A stretch of DNA of 64,000 nucleotides from Methylobacterium sp. PvR107 (GTDB lineage Bacteria; Pseudomonadota; Alphaproteobacteria; Rhizobiales; Beijerinckiaceae): the NCBI RefSeq assembly GCF_017833295.1, contig NZ_JAFIBW010000001.1, forward strand, positions 2,232,001 to 2,296,000, read 5' to 3'. Made by a program: the position numbers and the translations under genes. Below, in pieces: positions 1 to 8,799 of the stretch. Position 1 is the stretch's first letter; each line of letters starts with the position of its first letter. Below the pieces are notes generated by a model, which was not told where the DNA came from, did no database searches, and was given only the letters and a program-made list of their open reading frames with translations.

Positions 1-8
1 TCTCACAT

Positions 9-902
9 ATGATGCTATTAACGGACGAATACACGTGCTATTTAGATAGCCATAGCGAGATGTGCCTCGCCTGCGTCGGGAGACGTTGGTTGCTGCGAAG
101 CGTGCTGCCTGGAGCACACCGCGTGCTGATCGTCGATCCCGACGATGAGAGTCGCTCGGCCCTCGCGCGGCAACTCGCGCTGGAGGGATTCAGCGTCCGA
201 GACACGAGCGGAGCGGCAGGCATGCACCAGTGCCTGGCGCATGACGGGATCGATCTCATCCTCCTCGACCTCGTACTGCCCGACATCGACGGATTGCAGC
301 TCGCACGGGAAATCAGAAGCCTGTCCTGGAAGGTCGGGCTGATCATGCTGGCGGGTCGCACGGACGTCATCGACCGCATCGTCGGATTGGAGATCGGTGC
401 GGACGACTACGTCCTGAAGCCCTTCCATATCCGTGAACTCATCGCCCGGATGAAGAGCATCCTGAGACGCGTTCAGCCCACGATGCCGGCCAGCAGCACG
501 GGCGAGCAGGTCTTCTCCTTCGACGGGTGGCAGTTCAATCCGAGTCGGCGCAAGCTCACCTCGCCCCTGGGCCATGACATCGTTCTGACCTCTGGCGAGT
601 ATGAGCTCCTCAAAGTCTTCGTCGAGCATCCGGGGCAAGTTCTGACCCGCAATCAGCTCATGGATCTCACGCGCGGACGCGAATGGAACGGTCTCGATAG
701 GGTCGTGGATGCGCAGATCGTCCGACTGCGCAAGAAGATCGAGATCGACCCGAAGAACCCGCAGCTGATCAAATCCGTCCGCGGCGCAGGCTATGTCTTC
801 GCCTCCCGTCTCTCCTACGCAAGCGCGCGTATCTGTGCCGTGCCGGCCATGGACAGAGACACGAGCCTCTACCGCCGGGCCGAAAAGTCACAGCCATGCT
901 GA
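9..902 (+). CDS. OmpR/PhoB-family two-component response regulator
   Basis: Predicted DNA-binding response regulator. An N-terminal receiver domain (about residues 38-152) carries the acidic pocket D43/D45, phosphoacceptor D87 in ILLDLVLPD, and K137 in DDYVLKPF. A C-terminal winged helix (about 168-268) ends in the usual RGAGYVF signature. The conserved Thr/Ser switch residue that follows the fourth beta strand is Ala115 (LIMLAGR against OmpR IMVTAK), which is unusual. The N-terminus is about 35 residues longer than usual, so translation may begin later, at ATG 60 or GTG 105; the window edge leaves too little upstream sequence to decide. No partner kinase follows, so it is either an orphan or paired with a gene to the left. 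The family assignment is secure; the target genes are unknown. Confidence 0.88.
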   Translation: MMLLTDEYTCYLDSHSEMCLACVGRRWLLRSVLPGAHRVLIVDPDDESRSALARQLALEGFSVRDTSGAAGMHQCLAHDGIDLILLDLVLPDIDGLQLAREIRSLSWKVGLIMLAGRTDVIDRIVGLEIGADDYVLKPFHIRELIARMKSILRRVQPTMPASSTGEQVFSFDGWQFNPSRRKLTSPLGHDIVLTSGEYELLKVFVEHPGQVLTRNQLMDLTRGREWNGLDRVVDAQIVRLRKKIEIDPKNPQLIKSVRGAGYVFASRLSYASARICAVPAMDRDTSLYRRAEKSQPC

Positions 903-1170
903 GGCAGGCGCTCCTGGTCGAGCGTTCTGCCACATCGGATCCGCGTTCCCTCCTTTTCCGCTCCGGTCCGGCGAGGGGCGCTGCACCGGACCTCTGCATG
1001 ATCCCTCGGCCCGTCGGAAAGGTCAGCGTGAAGCGCCGCCGATCCAGCGCTCGAGCCCGTCTCCGATGACCTGAGATGGGCTTTCGGCTCCGTCCTGTCT
1101 TCGACCGCGCCCGTCGAATCCGATCGACGATTTTTTACGGTAACAGGGACTTAAGGGGCAGCCGAGGGCG

Positions 1171-1902
1171 ATGCGTCTGGTCGTTTACCTTTTGATCGTG
1201 CTCCTCGGTGGCGGGATTGTGGGCGCCGTGCTCCTGGCCGATCCAGCCCGGGTGGAGATCGCCCCCGAGCCTGCCACGCCCGAGCAGCCGCACGCCAACC
1301 AGCCGGTCTGTGAGGTGGACCGCGGACCGTCCGTCAGGCCATCGGACGTCGGTGGTTTCGATATCGGGGGCCTCAAACTTGGCATGACCCTGGAGGACAC
1401 GCAGCACATCATGGAGTGCGCCCACGCGACGGAGCGCAACGTCTCCTTGAAGGAATGTGCCGCGGACGTCATCGCCTACGAGCGAGAATGGCGTGAGGCG
1501 CGCAAGCGGGGGGTGGTCAACACACGGGCGGTGGAGCGGAATTGTATCGGCTCGCTCAACTGGCGCGAGCAGGAACGCCGCGTCAGTGTCAACTTCGTGG
1601 AAGATCTTCCCGATCATCCGGGGCGGATGATCATCTACCAAGTTTCGACCGAGCAGGACGGGTCGGTTAACGACGCCTCCCTTCAAATTTTCCGAAAGGC
1701 CCTGATCGGCAAGTACGGCCTACCAACCTCGGACAGCAAGACAGATTTGGTCTGGGGCAAATATCCGGATCCGCAGCTACGGTTCTTTCCTTATGCGCAA
1801 TACTATCTGGATCTGGTCCATAGGGGCGCAAAGGTGGAGCGGGATCGGATCATGCTCAAATTCGTGAGCGATTCAGCGCCGACCGTTGAGCCGCGGCTCT
1901 GA
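1171..1902 (+). CDS. Hypothetical membrane-anchored or exported protein
   Basis: A 243-residue protein of no family I recognise. Residues 3-24 are a hydrophobic segment preceded by a single Arg, which fits an uncleaved anchor or a signal peptide. A Pro-rich linker follows, then a soluble periplasmic-type domain (about 60-235) containing a GLKLGMTLED stretch and several Cys residues (C48, C84, C97, C125) that could form disulfides. The ATG has a purine-rich GAGGG just upstream. The gene stands alone between the response regulator and the sugar transferase. Coding is supported by length and codon use; the function is open. Confidence 0.7.
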   Translation: MRLVVYLLIVLLGGGIVGAVLLADPARVEIAPEPATPEQPHANQPVCEVDRGPSVRPSDVGGFDIGGLKLGMTLEDTQHIMECAHATERNVSLKECAADVIAYEREWREARKRGVVNTRAVERNCIGSLNWREQERRVSVNFVEDLPDHPGRMIIYQVSTEQDGSVNDASLQIFRKALIGKYGLPTSDSKTDLVWGKYPDPQLRFFPYAQYYLDLVHRGAKVERDRIMLKFVSDSAPTVEPRL

Positions 1903-2288
1903 CTTTCGAAGTCCGAAAGCAGGCTTCAGCACGGACCGATACAACCTCGCTCAGGGCACGCAATAGCTTGAGATTTGTCAATCCACCCCGCTAATTCCGC
2001 CCTAAACTTCTGTCGAGAGTTGATGATTTAGGCCTCGACCACCTTATGGCACTGCTCGATCACAATTCTTGCCGCTGAGGGGATCGCGTCGGTCATCGGA
2101 CCGGCCGGACTGAGCGCCTCCGGCCTGTCGTGCGCAGGCCCGCCTTCCTGCCATCGGCGAGAGGAGACCCGCCAACGGCACGATCGCGGCCGTGGCGCCT
2201 CAAACCTGCGACTGCAGCGCAGCCGCTCCCGGGGGCGACGTGCGACGTCCCTATCAAGGATCGATGTCGATCGCCGTTGGAGACATTT
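1903..2288. other. Intergenic region, no gene seen
   Basis: This 386-base gap starts with a small inverted repeat (CTTTCG...CGAAAG, about 1903-1919) directly after the preceding stop codon. It has no T-run, so it would be a weak terminator at best. The stretch 1960-2080 is AT-richer than its surroundings and probably holds the promoter of the sugar transferase gene. Open frames here extend the downstream gene or run antisense to it and lack their own support. Confidence 0.4.
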
Positions 2289-3821
2289 ATGGCGAGCCTG
2301 CAGGCCGAAACGACATTCCCGGGGCCCGGACTTGCGGGCGCGGCCCTTCCAGGAGCTGGGCTGGGCGGCCGTACGCCCGAGGGTCTGACGGCCGCCGCCG
2401 CCAAAGCGCGGAATCCGAGCCTCCGCCTCCTGTCGAAGGACCTTTTCGTCATTCTGGCAGCCATCGACCTCCTCCTGGTCAGTGGAAGTGCCTTTCTCGG
2501 CGCGATTGGGTACCAGTGGGCGCTGGCGGGTCAGCTGCGCGACATCGAGATCTATATCCTCGTGTCGCTCGGCCTCGCGGCCGCAACCGTCGTGGCAATG
2601 GTCCTCGACGGGGGCTACAGCGTCGAGCAGCAGGGCGACGAGGGCAAGCTCACACGCAAGGCCTTCTTCAGCTTTAACAGCGCTTTCTCCGTCCTCGTCT
2701 GCCTTCTGTTCCTGACCCACTTCACCGATTTCTACTCGCGCGGCAGCCTGGTCACGCAATATGCTGCCGGCTGCGGCGGCCTGCTCCTCGGACGGGCCGC
2801 GGCCGCGCGGCTGATCGAGGCCGCCGTCCGAACCGGCTACCTGGAGGCACAGCGAATCGGCCTGATCGGCACCGCCCAGTCGATCGCCGCCTTCAGGATC
2901 AAACAGCCGGACCGGATCGCCGTCCGGTTCACGGCCTTCGAGCTGCCGGATTGGGCCGTCTGCCCCTCAGGCGTCGCAGATGAGGATGAACTGCGCGGCA
3001 TCGTCGCGAACCGGATCTCCGCCCTGCGCGGGGCCGCCGTCGAGGAAGTGGTGATCCTCCTGCCGGAACAGGCGCGCGAGCTCGTCCATCACATCGTGCG
3101 CGGCTGCACGCATCTGCCGGTCGGACTCAATCTCGTCCTCGATCAGGAACTCTTCGATCCGCAAACGATCGAAGTCCGGCGGTTCGGCTGGAACAGCGCG
3201 GTCAAGCTCTGTCGACCGCCGCTTTCCGCCCTGGATCAGGTGGCGAAGCGCGTGTTCGACATCGTCACCGCCCTCGCCGGCATCGTGACCCTCACGCCGC
3301 TGATGATCCTCGTAGCCGTGGCGATCAAGCTGGACACCAAAGGTCCGGTGTTCTTCCGGCAGAAGCGTCACGGGTATAATCAGCGGCCGTTCCGGATCAC
3401 CAAGTTCCGCACCATGAATACCCTGGACGATGGCCCGGTCATCCGTCAGGCCACGCTCAATGACAGTCGCATCACCAAGGTGGGCGCCATCCTGCGTCGG
3501 ACGAACCTCGACGAGTTGCCGCAATTGTTCGACGTGCTGCGCGGAGACATGTCGCTCGTGGGGCCTCGTCCGCACGCCCTGGCGCACGACTGGGAGTACG
3601 AGAGCAAGATCCCGGCCTATGCGCGCCGCCATAACATCAAGCCGGGTCTCACAGGATGGGCCCAGATCCACGGGCTTCGCGGTGAGACGGACACCGACGA
3701 CAAGATGCGCGCGCGCGTCGAGCACGATCTATACTACATCGATCATTGGTCGTTACTTCTCGATGTCCGTATCATCCTGACGACCGTCTTCTCGTCGCGG
3801 GCCTACCGGAATGCGCGCTAG
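2289..3821 (+). CDS. Undecaprenyl-phosphate hexose-1-phosphate transferase (WcaJ/ExoY-like priming transferase)
   Basis: Predicted inner-membrane enzyme that begins exopolysaccharide repeat-unit assembly by moving a sugar phosphate from a UDP-sugar to undecaprenyl phosphate. The 510-residue form has four N-terminal membrane segments, a soluble CoA-binding-like middle region, and a C-terminal bacterial sugar transferase domain (about 319-505). That domain shows the signatures KRVFDIV, GPVFFRQKR, FRITKFRTM, the catalytic pair D408-E409 in NLDELPQL, and SLVGPRPH. ATG 2289 is preferred over an in-frame start at 2130 because a TTGGAGA ribosome site precedes it and the extra 53 residues look non-coding. 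It is the only priming transferase in the window and fits the nearby export genes. Glucose or galactose specificity cannot be read from the sequence. Confidence 0.9.
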   Translation: MASLQAETTFPGPGLAGAALPGAGLGGRTPEGLTAAAAKARNPSLRLLSKDLFVILAAIDLLLVSGSAFLGAIGYQWALAGQLRDIEIYILVSLGLAAATVVAMVLDGGYSVEQQGDEGKLTRKAFFSFNSAFSVLVCLLFLTHFTDFYSRGSLVTQYAAGCGGLLLGRAAAARLIEAAVRTGYLEAQRIGLIGTAQSIAAFRIKQPDRIAVRFTAFELPDWAVCPSGVADEDELRGIVANRISALRGAAVEEVVILLPEQARELVHHIVRGCTHLPVGLNLVLDQELFDPQTIEVRRFGWNSAVKLCRPPLSALDQVAKRVFDIVTALAGIVTLTPLMILVAVAIKLDTKGPVFFRQKRHGYNQRPFRITKFRTMNTLDDGPVIRQATLNDSRITKVGAILRRTNLDELPQLFDVLRGDMSLVGPRPHALAHDWEYESKIPAYARRHNIKPGLTGWAQIHGLRGETDTDDKMRARVEHDLYYIDHWSLLLDVRIILTTVFSSRAYRNAR

Positions 3822-4410
3822 AGCCGCGGCCGTTCGGATTGCGACACGCTGCGCGAGCGCGGCGCGTGCTGGCGAGCCGCGACAAAGAGCGTCTGTCCCA
3901 TCCCGGCCCTCATCCTGAGGAGCCGATCGGAGCGGAGGTCTCGAAGCAAGGCTTCAGGGATCGCGCGGCCGGCGGGATGGCTCCTTCAGGCGGCTTCGCC
4001 GCACCTCACGATCAGGCCGCGGAGGGGATGATCCGATCCCAGCGAGATTCGACGACGCGCGCGCTTCGCGACCGCCTACCCAGGCAGGCCCGGTTCTCAG
4101 GCTGACGGTCGACCTCCGGATCCTGACGCGCGCGACCCCGCCGGTGCGCGTCTCGACCTCTTGCGCATCAGCCGGACATCCCGCGTCTACCAGCCCCCCG
4201 CCCAGCCGCCGCTCAGGCGACACGCGACGGCGTCCGCGACCCCACGCTGGACGCTATGCACCAGCGTGCGTCATTGTCACCGCATCGTGAAAATCTTCCG
4301 GTGCAGGCTTGACTGTATCTTCCATCCGCCCGGTGACTGATAGACCGTCCAGAGGGGCGGCTCGACCGACGGTTTCGTGCTCCGGCCGGTCACCCTGATG
4401 AGGTTGGACG
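3822..4410. other. Intergenic region with repeat remnants
   Basis: This 589-base gap holds no convincing gene. Its left half carries two inverted, diverged copies of a palindromic intergenic element (listed separately). The right half (about 4250-4400) is AT-richer and probably contains the promoter of the small downstream gene. Short open frames here show no family resemblance or plausible ribosome site. Confidence 0.4.
3907..4016. repeat. Dispersed palindromic intergenic element, two inverted arms
   Basis: Arm one (3907-3948) reads CCCTCATCCTGAGGAGCC and continues through GGAGGTCTCGAAGC. Arm two (3981-4016) is a related sequence in opposite orientation, its complement reading CCTGATCGTGAGGTGCGGC. 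This resembles the CTCATCCTGAGGAG...TCTCGAAG elements common between genes in Hyphomicrobiales. It could fold into a large hairpin in RNA. Confidence 0.5.
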
Positions 4411-4635
4411 ATGAGAGAAGCGACGTTCCGCGAGATGGCCGACTGGATCAGCGCCCTCGAAGCGAATGACGCGCGCCGCCTCCAACCGATCGTGCACATG
4501 GCGAGCGGCAAGACCTTCGCGTGCGACCGTCTCGGGATCAGCGGGCACCGCGTCACGCTCCATCTTGCAGATGGGGAGCGGATCCGCGCCGACGTGGAGT
4601 CCGTCGAAGCGATCGAGGTCCCACGCGTCGATTAG
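4411..4635 (+). CDS. Small hypothetical protein
   Basis: A 74-residue soluble protein, no signal peptide or membrane segment. The start ATG follows a GAGG ribosome site at a good distance. The second half (about 30-70) alternates hydrophobic and charged residues (GHRVTLHLADGERIRADV), suggesting a small beta-barrel or strand-rich fold, perhaps PilZ- or KOW-like; that is only a guess. It stands alone, convergent with the GtrA gene. Composition matches the genome, so I consider it probably real. Confidence 0.5.
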   Translation: MREATFREMADWISALEANDARRLQPIVHMASGKTFACDRLGISGHRVTLHLADGERIRADVESVEAIEVPRVD

Positions 4636-4769
4636 GGGGACGCGCCGCGCTGACCACGCGGCCGGATGCCATACCGCATCAGGACGGCGCTCCGCGACTT
4701 TCCCGGTTCATCCGGTGGAAGGCAGCGGTCGCTTCCCAGAGCATTGGGTCAAACCGCATCTTGGTTGAT

Positions 4770-5210
4770 TCAGATCGGCGCGCCCGACGCGCTACTCCGC
4801 AATGTCGGTTTGAAAACGAAATATCCGTCGAGGATAAATTTGGTTGTATACCCACAGATCAGCACCAAAGTACCTGTGACGTAATAAAGCCCGCACTCGC
4901 CGTATTTGTAATATACCAAGCCCTGCGACGTGAGGTACAGGCCGGTCATGAGCACGCTGGTCCCGAGATAGAGGGCCATGACCCAGATCTCCTGCGCCGC
5001 ACCGGACGAGGTGTGATAGAAGATGTAGTTCCTGTCGAGCAGGTACTTCGCGCCGAACCCGGCCCCCGTTCCGGCGATCAGAGCCGCATAGATGGCCCCG
5101 GCGCCCGGCACCGCCCGGAGCATGCAGAATTGCATCAGCCAGTTGATCGCGATCGAGAGCAGCGCGAACCCCGCGTAGCGCAGCATCAGGGACATGCGAT
5201 CGGGGGGCAT
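4770..5210 (-). CDS. GtrA-family small membrane protein
   Basis: A 146-residue protein with four membrane segments in the GtrA pattern (about residues 10-30, 37-57, 77-97 and 107-130), ending with the family-typical YTTKFILDGYFVFK. GtrA proteins are thought to help flip or position polyprenyl-linked sugars. ATG 5210 is chosen because AAAGGA lies 7 bases upstream; the longer in-frame start at 5315 adds 35 non-family residues. It is the last gene of the six-gene minus-strand operon containing dprE1/dprE2-like genes. In Mycobacterium a GtrA protein (Rv3789) also sits beside dprE1-dprE2, so a role in moving the lipid-linked arabinose donor is a reasonable inference. Confidence 0.85.
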   Translation of the reverse strand: MPPDRMSLMLRYAGFALLSIAINWLMQFCMLRAVPGAGAIYAALIAGTGAGFGAKYLLDRNYIFYHTSSGAAQEIWVMALYLGTSVLMTGLYLTSQGLVYYKYGECGLYYVTGTLVLICGYTTKFILDGYFVFKPTLRSSASGAPI

Positions 5211-5311
5211 CTGCATTTCCTTTCTGGCTTTCCAAAATGCGCCGCGCGTTCGAGCGCCGCGGGCGCTTACAGTGAGATCCGGCTCAAGGGCGAGACCGGC
5301 CGGATGCCCGA

Positions 5312-6637
5312 TCAAGGGTAGGAGCGGGCATCTTCAGCGCTTCGCGGGCAGCGGCCTTGGCCGACGCGGGCGGTCAGGCGACGCGCCTGCTGCATTCGAA
5401 AAGCCCAGGCGTCGAACCGTTTCTGCCAGGGGCGCTCCACGAAGTGGTACGTCCCGGTTGCGACGCCGACGACGGCGGCGATGTAACAGAGGGCAACGAG
5501 ATCACCCGCCCAGAGTGGGCCGACAGCCAGCACGTCGACGGGCCTCCCTGCGACGTCCATGCCGATGCGCAACTTCCGATGCAGAATCTGTTCGAGGACT
5601 CGCGATCCGCCATTGAGCCCGGTGAGAATCACGAAATGAACCAGGTAGATCGAGTAGGAGATCTTCCCGAGTTGCTGGAAGATCCCCGTGCAGAGCACGC
5701 GCGAGACCTGGCCTTCTTCGAAGGCAAAGACAATGATGATGCCGGCAAACAGCAAGGGAAGCACGATCACCAGTTCGTGCAGCCACGCGAACTCGAAGGC
5801 GAGACCGATCAGCGCGAGCGCCACGATCTCGAGATAGGCCCAGGGCAGGCGCACACGGCTACGGATCTGACGGAAGGCGCCGTATGCGGCGACGCCGAGG
5901 AAGAAATTGCAAACGCAGACCGGAAAGGCGGCCCGCAGCCACGCGGCGCCCTGCACCTGCAGGAGGAAGGCCGCGAGCGCACCGGCCATCAGCGCGATAG
6001 CCAGAGCCGCAAGGCTCAGGCGGCCGTAGACCCGGAAGCAGATCCAACCGAACAGCAGATAGGTGAAAAACTCGGCGCTGATACTCCAGCTCGGGACATT
6101 CCAGGTGGGCATCGAGAAGGTGCCCAGGCCGTGAAGCAGGAACGTGTTCAGGACCAGCGCGTGCAATCCGGTCTCGCCGACGAAGGCACCTTCACCGGCA
6201 CGCAGATCGGCGTAGCGCAGCGCCGACCATTTGGCGACCTCGTAGGCGACGAGGAGGCTCAGCGTGAACGCGTGAAGGGGCCAGAGGCGACCGACCCGCC
6301 GGACGATGAAGGCCGCCAACGAGATCCGGTCACGGAGCGCGCTGGCATAGGCGTGCGCGAGCACGAAGCCGCTGAGCACGAAGAAGAATTCGACGAAATA
6401 GCCCCCGTTTCGGACAAGGGATACGTCGTAGAACGTGCCCAGGACGCCAAGGTGATACAGGCAGACCACGAGTGCGGCCGTGCCTCTCCAGCCGTCCAGG
6501 GCCGCAAACCGGAGGTCGTCAACCGCGTCGACACGTTGCTCCGGACGGGACGCGGTGACGGCGTCCTGTGCGCCTGGCTGGCTTGCGGCTGGCTCTCGCC
6601 GGCTGGCGCCTGAGCCGTTCGACCATGGCCGCCTCAC
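5312..6637 (-). CDS. Acyltransferase-3 (OafA-like) membrane acyltransferase
   Basis: Predicted integral-membrane O-acyltransferase of 441 residues with about ten membrane segments. It starts the family domain with LDGWRGTAAL (about 46-55) and the key His62 in CLYHLG, followed by FFVLSGFVLAH. Such enzymes put acetyl or other acyl groups on surface glycans. The GTG start at 6637 overlaps the TGA of the upstream glycosyltransferase gene (GTGA), with GAGG about 8 bases upstream; the longer open frame to 6916 lies antisense-like within that gene and is not coding. The overlap suggests coupled translation. Inferred substrate: the glycan made or arabinosylated by this operon. Confidence 0.88.
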   Translation of the reverse strand: MRRPWSNGSGASRREPAASQPGAQDAVTASRPEQRVDAVDDLRFAALDGWRGTAALVVCLYHLGVLGTFYDVSLVRNGGYFVEFFFVLSGFVLAHAYASALRDRISLAAFIVRRVGRLWPLHAFTLSLLVAYEVAKWSALRYADLRAGEGAFVGETGLHALVLNTFLLHGLGTFSMPTWNVPSWSISAEFFTYLLFGWICFRVYGRLSLAALAIALMAGALAAFLLQVQGAAWLRAAFPVCVCNFFLGVAAYGAFRQIRSRVRLPWAYLEIVALALIGLAFEFAWLHELVIVLPLLFAGIIIVFAFEEGQVSRVLCTGIFQQLGKISYSIYLVHFVILTGLNGGSRVLEQILHRKLRIGMDVAGRPVDVLAVGPLWAGDLVALCYIAAVVGVATGTYHFVERPWQKRFDAWAFRMQQARRLTARVGQGRCPRSAEDARSYP

Positions 6638-7989
6638 GCCCGATGCCTCAGATCGCCGGGCGCGGCTGGGCGGGCGGGTCCGCTCTCGCCCAGCCGAACG
6701 AGGCCGCCATAGGCCCCGATGAGCAGCACGATCACGAAGTGTCGAACGAGTCCCTGCGTCAGCACCATCGGGATGAGGAGCACGCCGCAGAGAGCGAGGA
6801 ACGAGAGCGCGCCGGGGCGGCGCAGCTCGGTCCGGCCGGCGGCGAACAGGCCGACGAGCCCCAGGGCGACCAACACCGCGTAGGCTGCACGATCGACGCC
6901 GGCGGACACCAAGCACCCGTAGCGGCCATCATCCAGGCAGGCGTCGCCGGACAATAGACCCACGACGCGCTCGCCCAGGCGCTTGAGGGCGCTAGCCGGG
7001 TCCATGCGGATCTCGTCGAGGGCGATCGCCTTGAAGATCCGACGCTTGTTCTCGTCATGCAGCCACTGCTCGTAGCGGTTATCGGGCACCACGCGCGGCT
7101 TGGGATAGGCGACCCGGTCTCCGGCGGCGTACCGGCGCTCCATCTCGGCGAACAGCAGTTCGTCGGCGACCCCGCGGGGATGGCTGTTCAGGTACGGATT
7201 GTTGTTGCGGGCGAGATTCTCCTCGGCGGTCGTGGCGAACAGCACCAGGCCGGTGTGCAGGGTGTTCTGGACGACGAAATAGGGCCCGGCGACGGCCAGG
7301 AAGGCGGCGACGAACATCCAGCGACGCCGGAGATCGAGGATGGCGAGCACCGACAGGTACGCGGCGCAGAGCGCGAAGACGGCGTGCGTGAGGCAGGTCA
7401 GTCCGGCCAGGACACCGAGTGCCGCGTAGCCCAGCGGCCGCGCCGGATCAGGCCTGGCGGAATGGAACAGGCGCCCCCGCACGAGGGTGTGACACGCGAG
7501 GCCGACCAGAAGGATCGCCAGGTTTTCCGGCCGGATCTGGAAATAGGTTGTGGTCCCTACCAGGAAGCAGGCCGGCACGACGAGCGAGAGGATCCGCAAC
7601 CGCAGATCGTCGATGCTCCGCGTGAAGGCGGCAAAGCCCGAGAAGACCAACCCGACATTGACCAGCCGCAGCCCGGTCACGCCGAGGCCGGTCGCGGCTT
7701 CGAGGCCGCCCATCAGGGCCGGGTAGAGCGGTGGCCAGATGCCGCCGCCATAGGCGGAAGCGATGAGGTCCGGACTCAATTCGCCCCGCCAGATCCGGGC
7801 GAAGATCATCGTCCGGCGCAGATGCTCGGTCTCGTCCGAGTAGGTCACCCCGCTCGACAGGATCCCGTCCCGTGCGAGGAGCGCGAGGGCGGCCGAGAAG
7901 AGCAGCCCGAGCAGGACCAAGTCCGTCTCGCGCCATCCGCGCCCGGCGCGGGCCATTCCGGGGGCCGGAAGCGTCGACGAGGCGCCCAT
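6634..7989 (-). CDS. GT-C fold membrane glycosyltransferase (candidate arabinosyltransferase)
   Basis: A 451-residue polytopic protein with about ten hydrophobic segments. After the first segment an exported loop carries an acidic D52-E53 pair (TYSDETEHL), the hallmark position of GT-C enzymes that use polyprenyl-phosphate sugars in the periplasm. A large hydrophilic loop (about 255-330) interrupts the membrane segments. Its ATG overlaps the stop of the DprE2-like gene by one base (TGATG). Standing directly behind genes for a predicted polyprenyl-phosphoryl arabinose pathway, it is the best candidate for the enzyme that uses that donor. The family link is by topology and motif, not by strong similarity to known arabinosyltransferases such as AftA or Emb. 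Confidence 0.75.
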   Translation of the reverse strand: MGASSTLPAPGMARAGRGWRETDLVLLGLLFSAALALLARDGILSSGVTYSDETEHLRRTMIFARIWRGELSPDLIASAYGGGIWPPLYPALMGGLEAATGLGVTGLRLVNVGLVFSGFAAFTRSIDDLRLRILSLVVPACFLVGTTTYFQIRPENLAILLVGLACHTLVRGRLFHSARPDPARPLGYAALGVLAGLTCLTHAVFALCAAYLSVLAILDLRRRWMFVAAFLAVAGPYFVVQNTLHTGLVLFATTAEENLARNNNPYLNSHPRGVADELLFAEMERRYAAGDRVAYPKPRVVPDNRYEQWLHDENKRRIFKAIALDEIRMDPASALKRLGERVVGLLSGDACLDDGRYGCLVSAGVDRAAYAVLVALGLVGLFAAGRTELRRPGALSFLALCGVLLIPMVLTQGLVRHFVIVLLIGAYGGLVRLGESGPARPAAPGDLRHRA

Positions 7990-8732
7990 CAGAACTTCAG
8001 CCGCATGAAGAGGGGTTCGGGCAGCAGCCGGATCGGCAGCATGATCCAGCGCCAGCGGCCGAGGGTGTAGATCACCGATCGCCGACCGAGATGGGCGCGG
8101 ACGATCTCCTGGGCGACCTGCGTCGGCGAGGCCGTGAGCACCGCCGGCAGCTTCATTCCGCTCGTCATCCGGGTATCGACGAAGCCCGGCTTCACGGTCA
8201 GCACGTGGATGCCGCGCGCCCGCAGCCGGGCGCGCAAGCCCGACAGGAATGCGCTGAACCCGGCCTTGGCCGAGCCGTACAGGTAGTTGGAGGCGCGCCC
8301 GCGATCCCCGGCGACGGAGCTGACGCCGATGATCGTGCCCGATCCCCGTCCCAGCATCCGGTTGGCCAGGGCCGAGAGGATGAGCGCCGGTGCCACGTAA
8401 TTCGTCGTCATCACGGCCTCGGCGAGCGCCGCGTCGCTCTCCGACCGCTCCTGCTCGCCCAGCAGCCCCGCCACCGAGATCACGGTCCCGGGCACAACGG
8501 GCAGCGCGTCGAGAAACCGCGCGCGGCTGTCTGCGTCCAAGAGATCGAGCGCGATGGATCGCGCGCTCACGCCGTAGCGGTTCTGAAGATCGAGGAGGTC
8601 GGCTTCGAGGCGGTCGGGCTGGCGCGCGGCCAGGATCAGGGCCGCGCCGCGCTTGGCGTATTCGTGCGCCAGGGCGAGTCCGATATCGGACGTCGCGCCG
8701 ACGATCAGGACCGGGGACAGGTCCGCGCTCAT
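7989..8732 (-). CDS. dprE2: DprE2-like SDR reductase (decaprenylphosphoryl-2-keto-ribose reductase type)
   Basis: A 247-residue short-chain dehydrogenase with the nucleotide-binding motif GATSDIG (12-18), D62, N111, catalytic S139, Y152 and K156 (YGSAK), and a C-terminal extension typical of the DprE2 branch. In mycobacteria DprE2 uses NADH to reduce the 2-keto intermediate made by DprE1, completing the 2'-epimerisation of decaprenylphosphoryl ribose to arabinose. ATG 8732 has GGGAG 7 bases upstream; the open frame extends to 8954 but into the dprE1-like gene. The assignment rests on the adjacent dprE1-like gene and the fold; an unrelated SDR role is less likely in this context. Confidence 0.82.
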   Translation of the reverse strand: MSADLSPVLIVGATSDIGLALAHEYAKRGAALILAARQPDRLEADLLDLQNRYGVSARSIALDLLDADSRARFLDALPVVPGTVISVAGLLGEQERSESDAALAEAVMTTNYVAPALILSALANRMLGRGSGTIIGVSSVAGDRGRASNYLYGSAKAGFSAFLSGLRARLRARGIHVLTVKPGFVDTRMTSGMKLPAVLTASPTQVAQEIVRAHLGRRSVIYTLGRWRWIMLPIRLLPEPLFMRLKF

Positions 8733-8799
8733 GCCGATGCTCCCGGATGCTGGCGTTGAAGCCCGGTCCTGAGCGGGGCGCGGTCGGCGATCATCGGTG

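Noticed and set aside
2028..2759. Long minus-strand open frame opposite the sugar transferase gene
   Set aside because: Arg/Glu-rich shadow of a well-supported plus-strand gene; no ribosome site or family.
3746..4105. 119-codon open frame after the sugar transferase gene
   Set aside because: It overlaps the end of that gene and runs through palindromic repeats; no ribosome site.
5357..6613. 418-codon plus-strand open frame opposite the acyltransferase gene
   Set aside because: Composition (Asp, Glu, Gln, Arg, Gly) is typical of antisense of membrane-protein codons.
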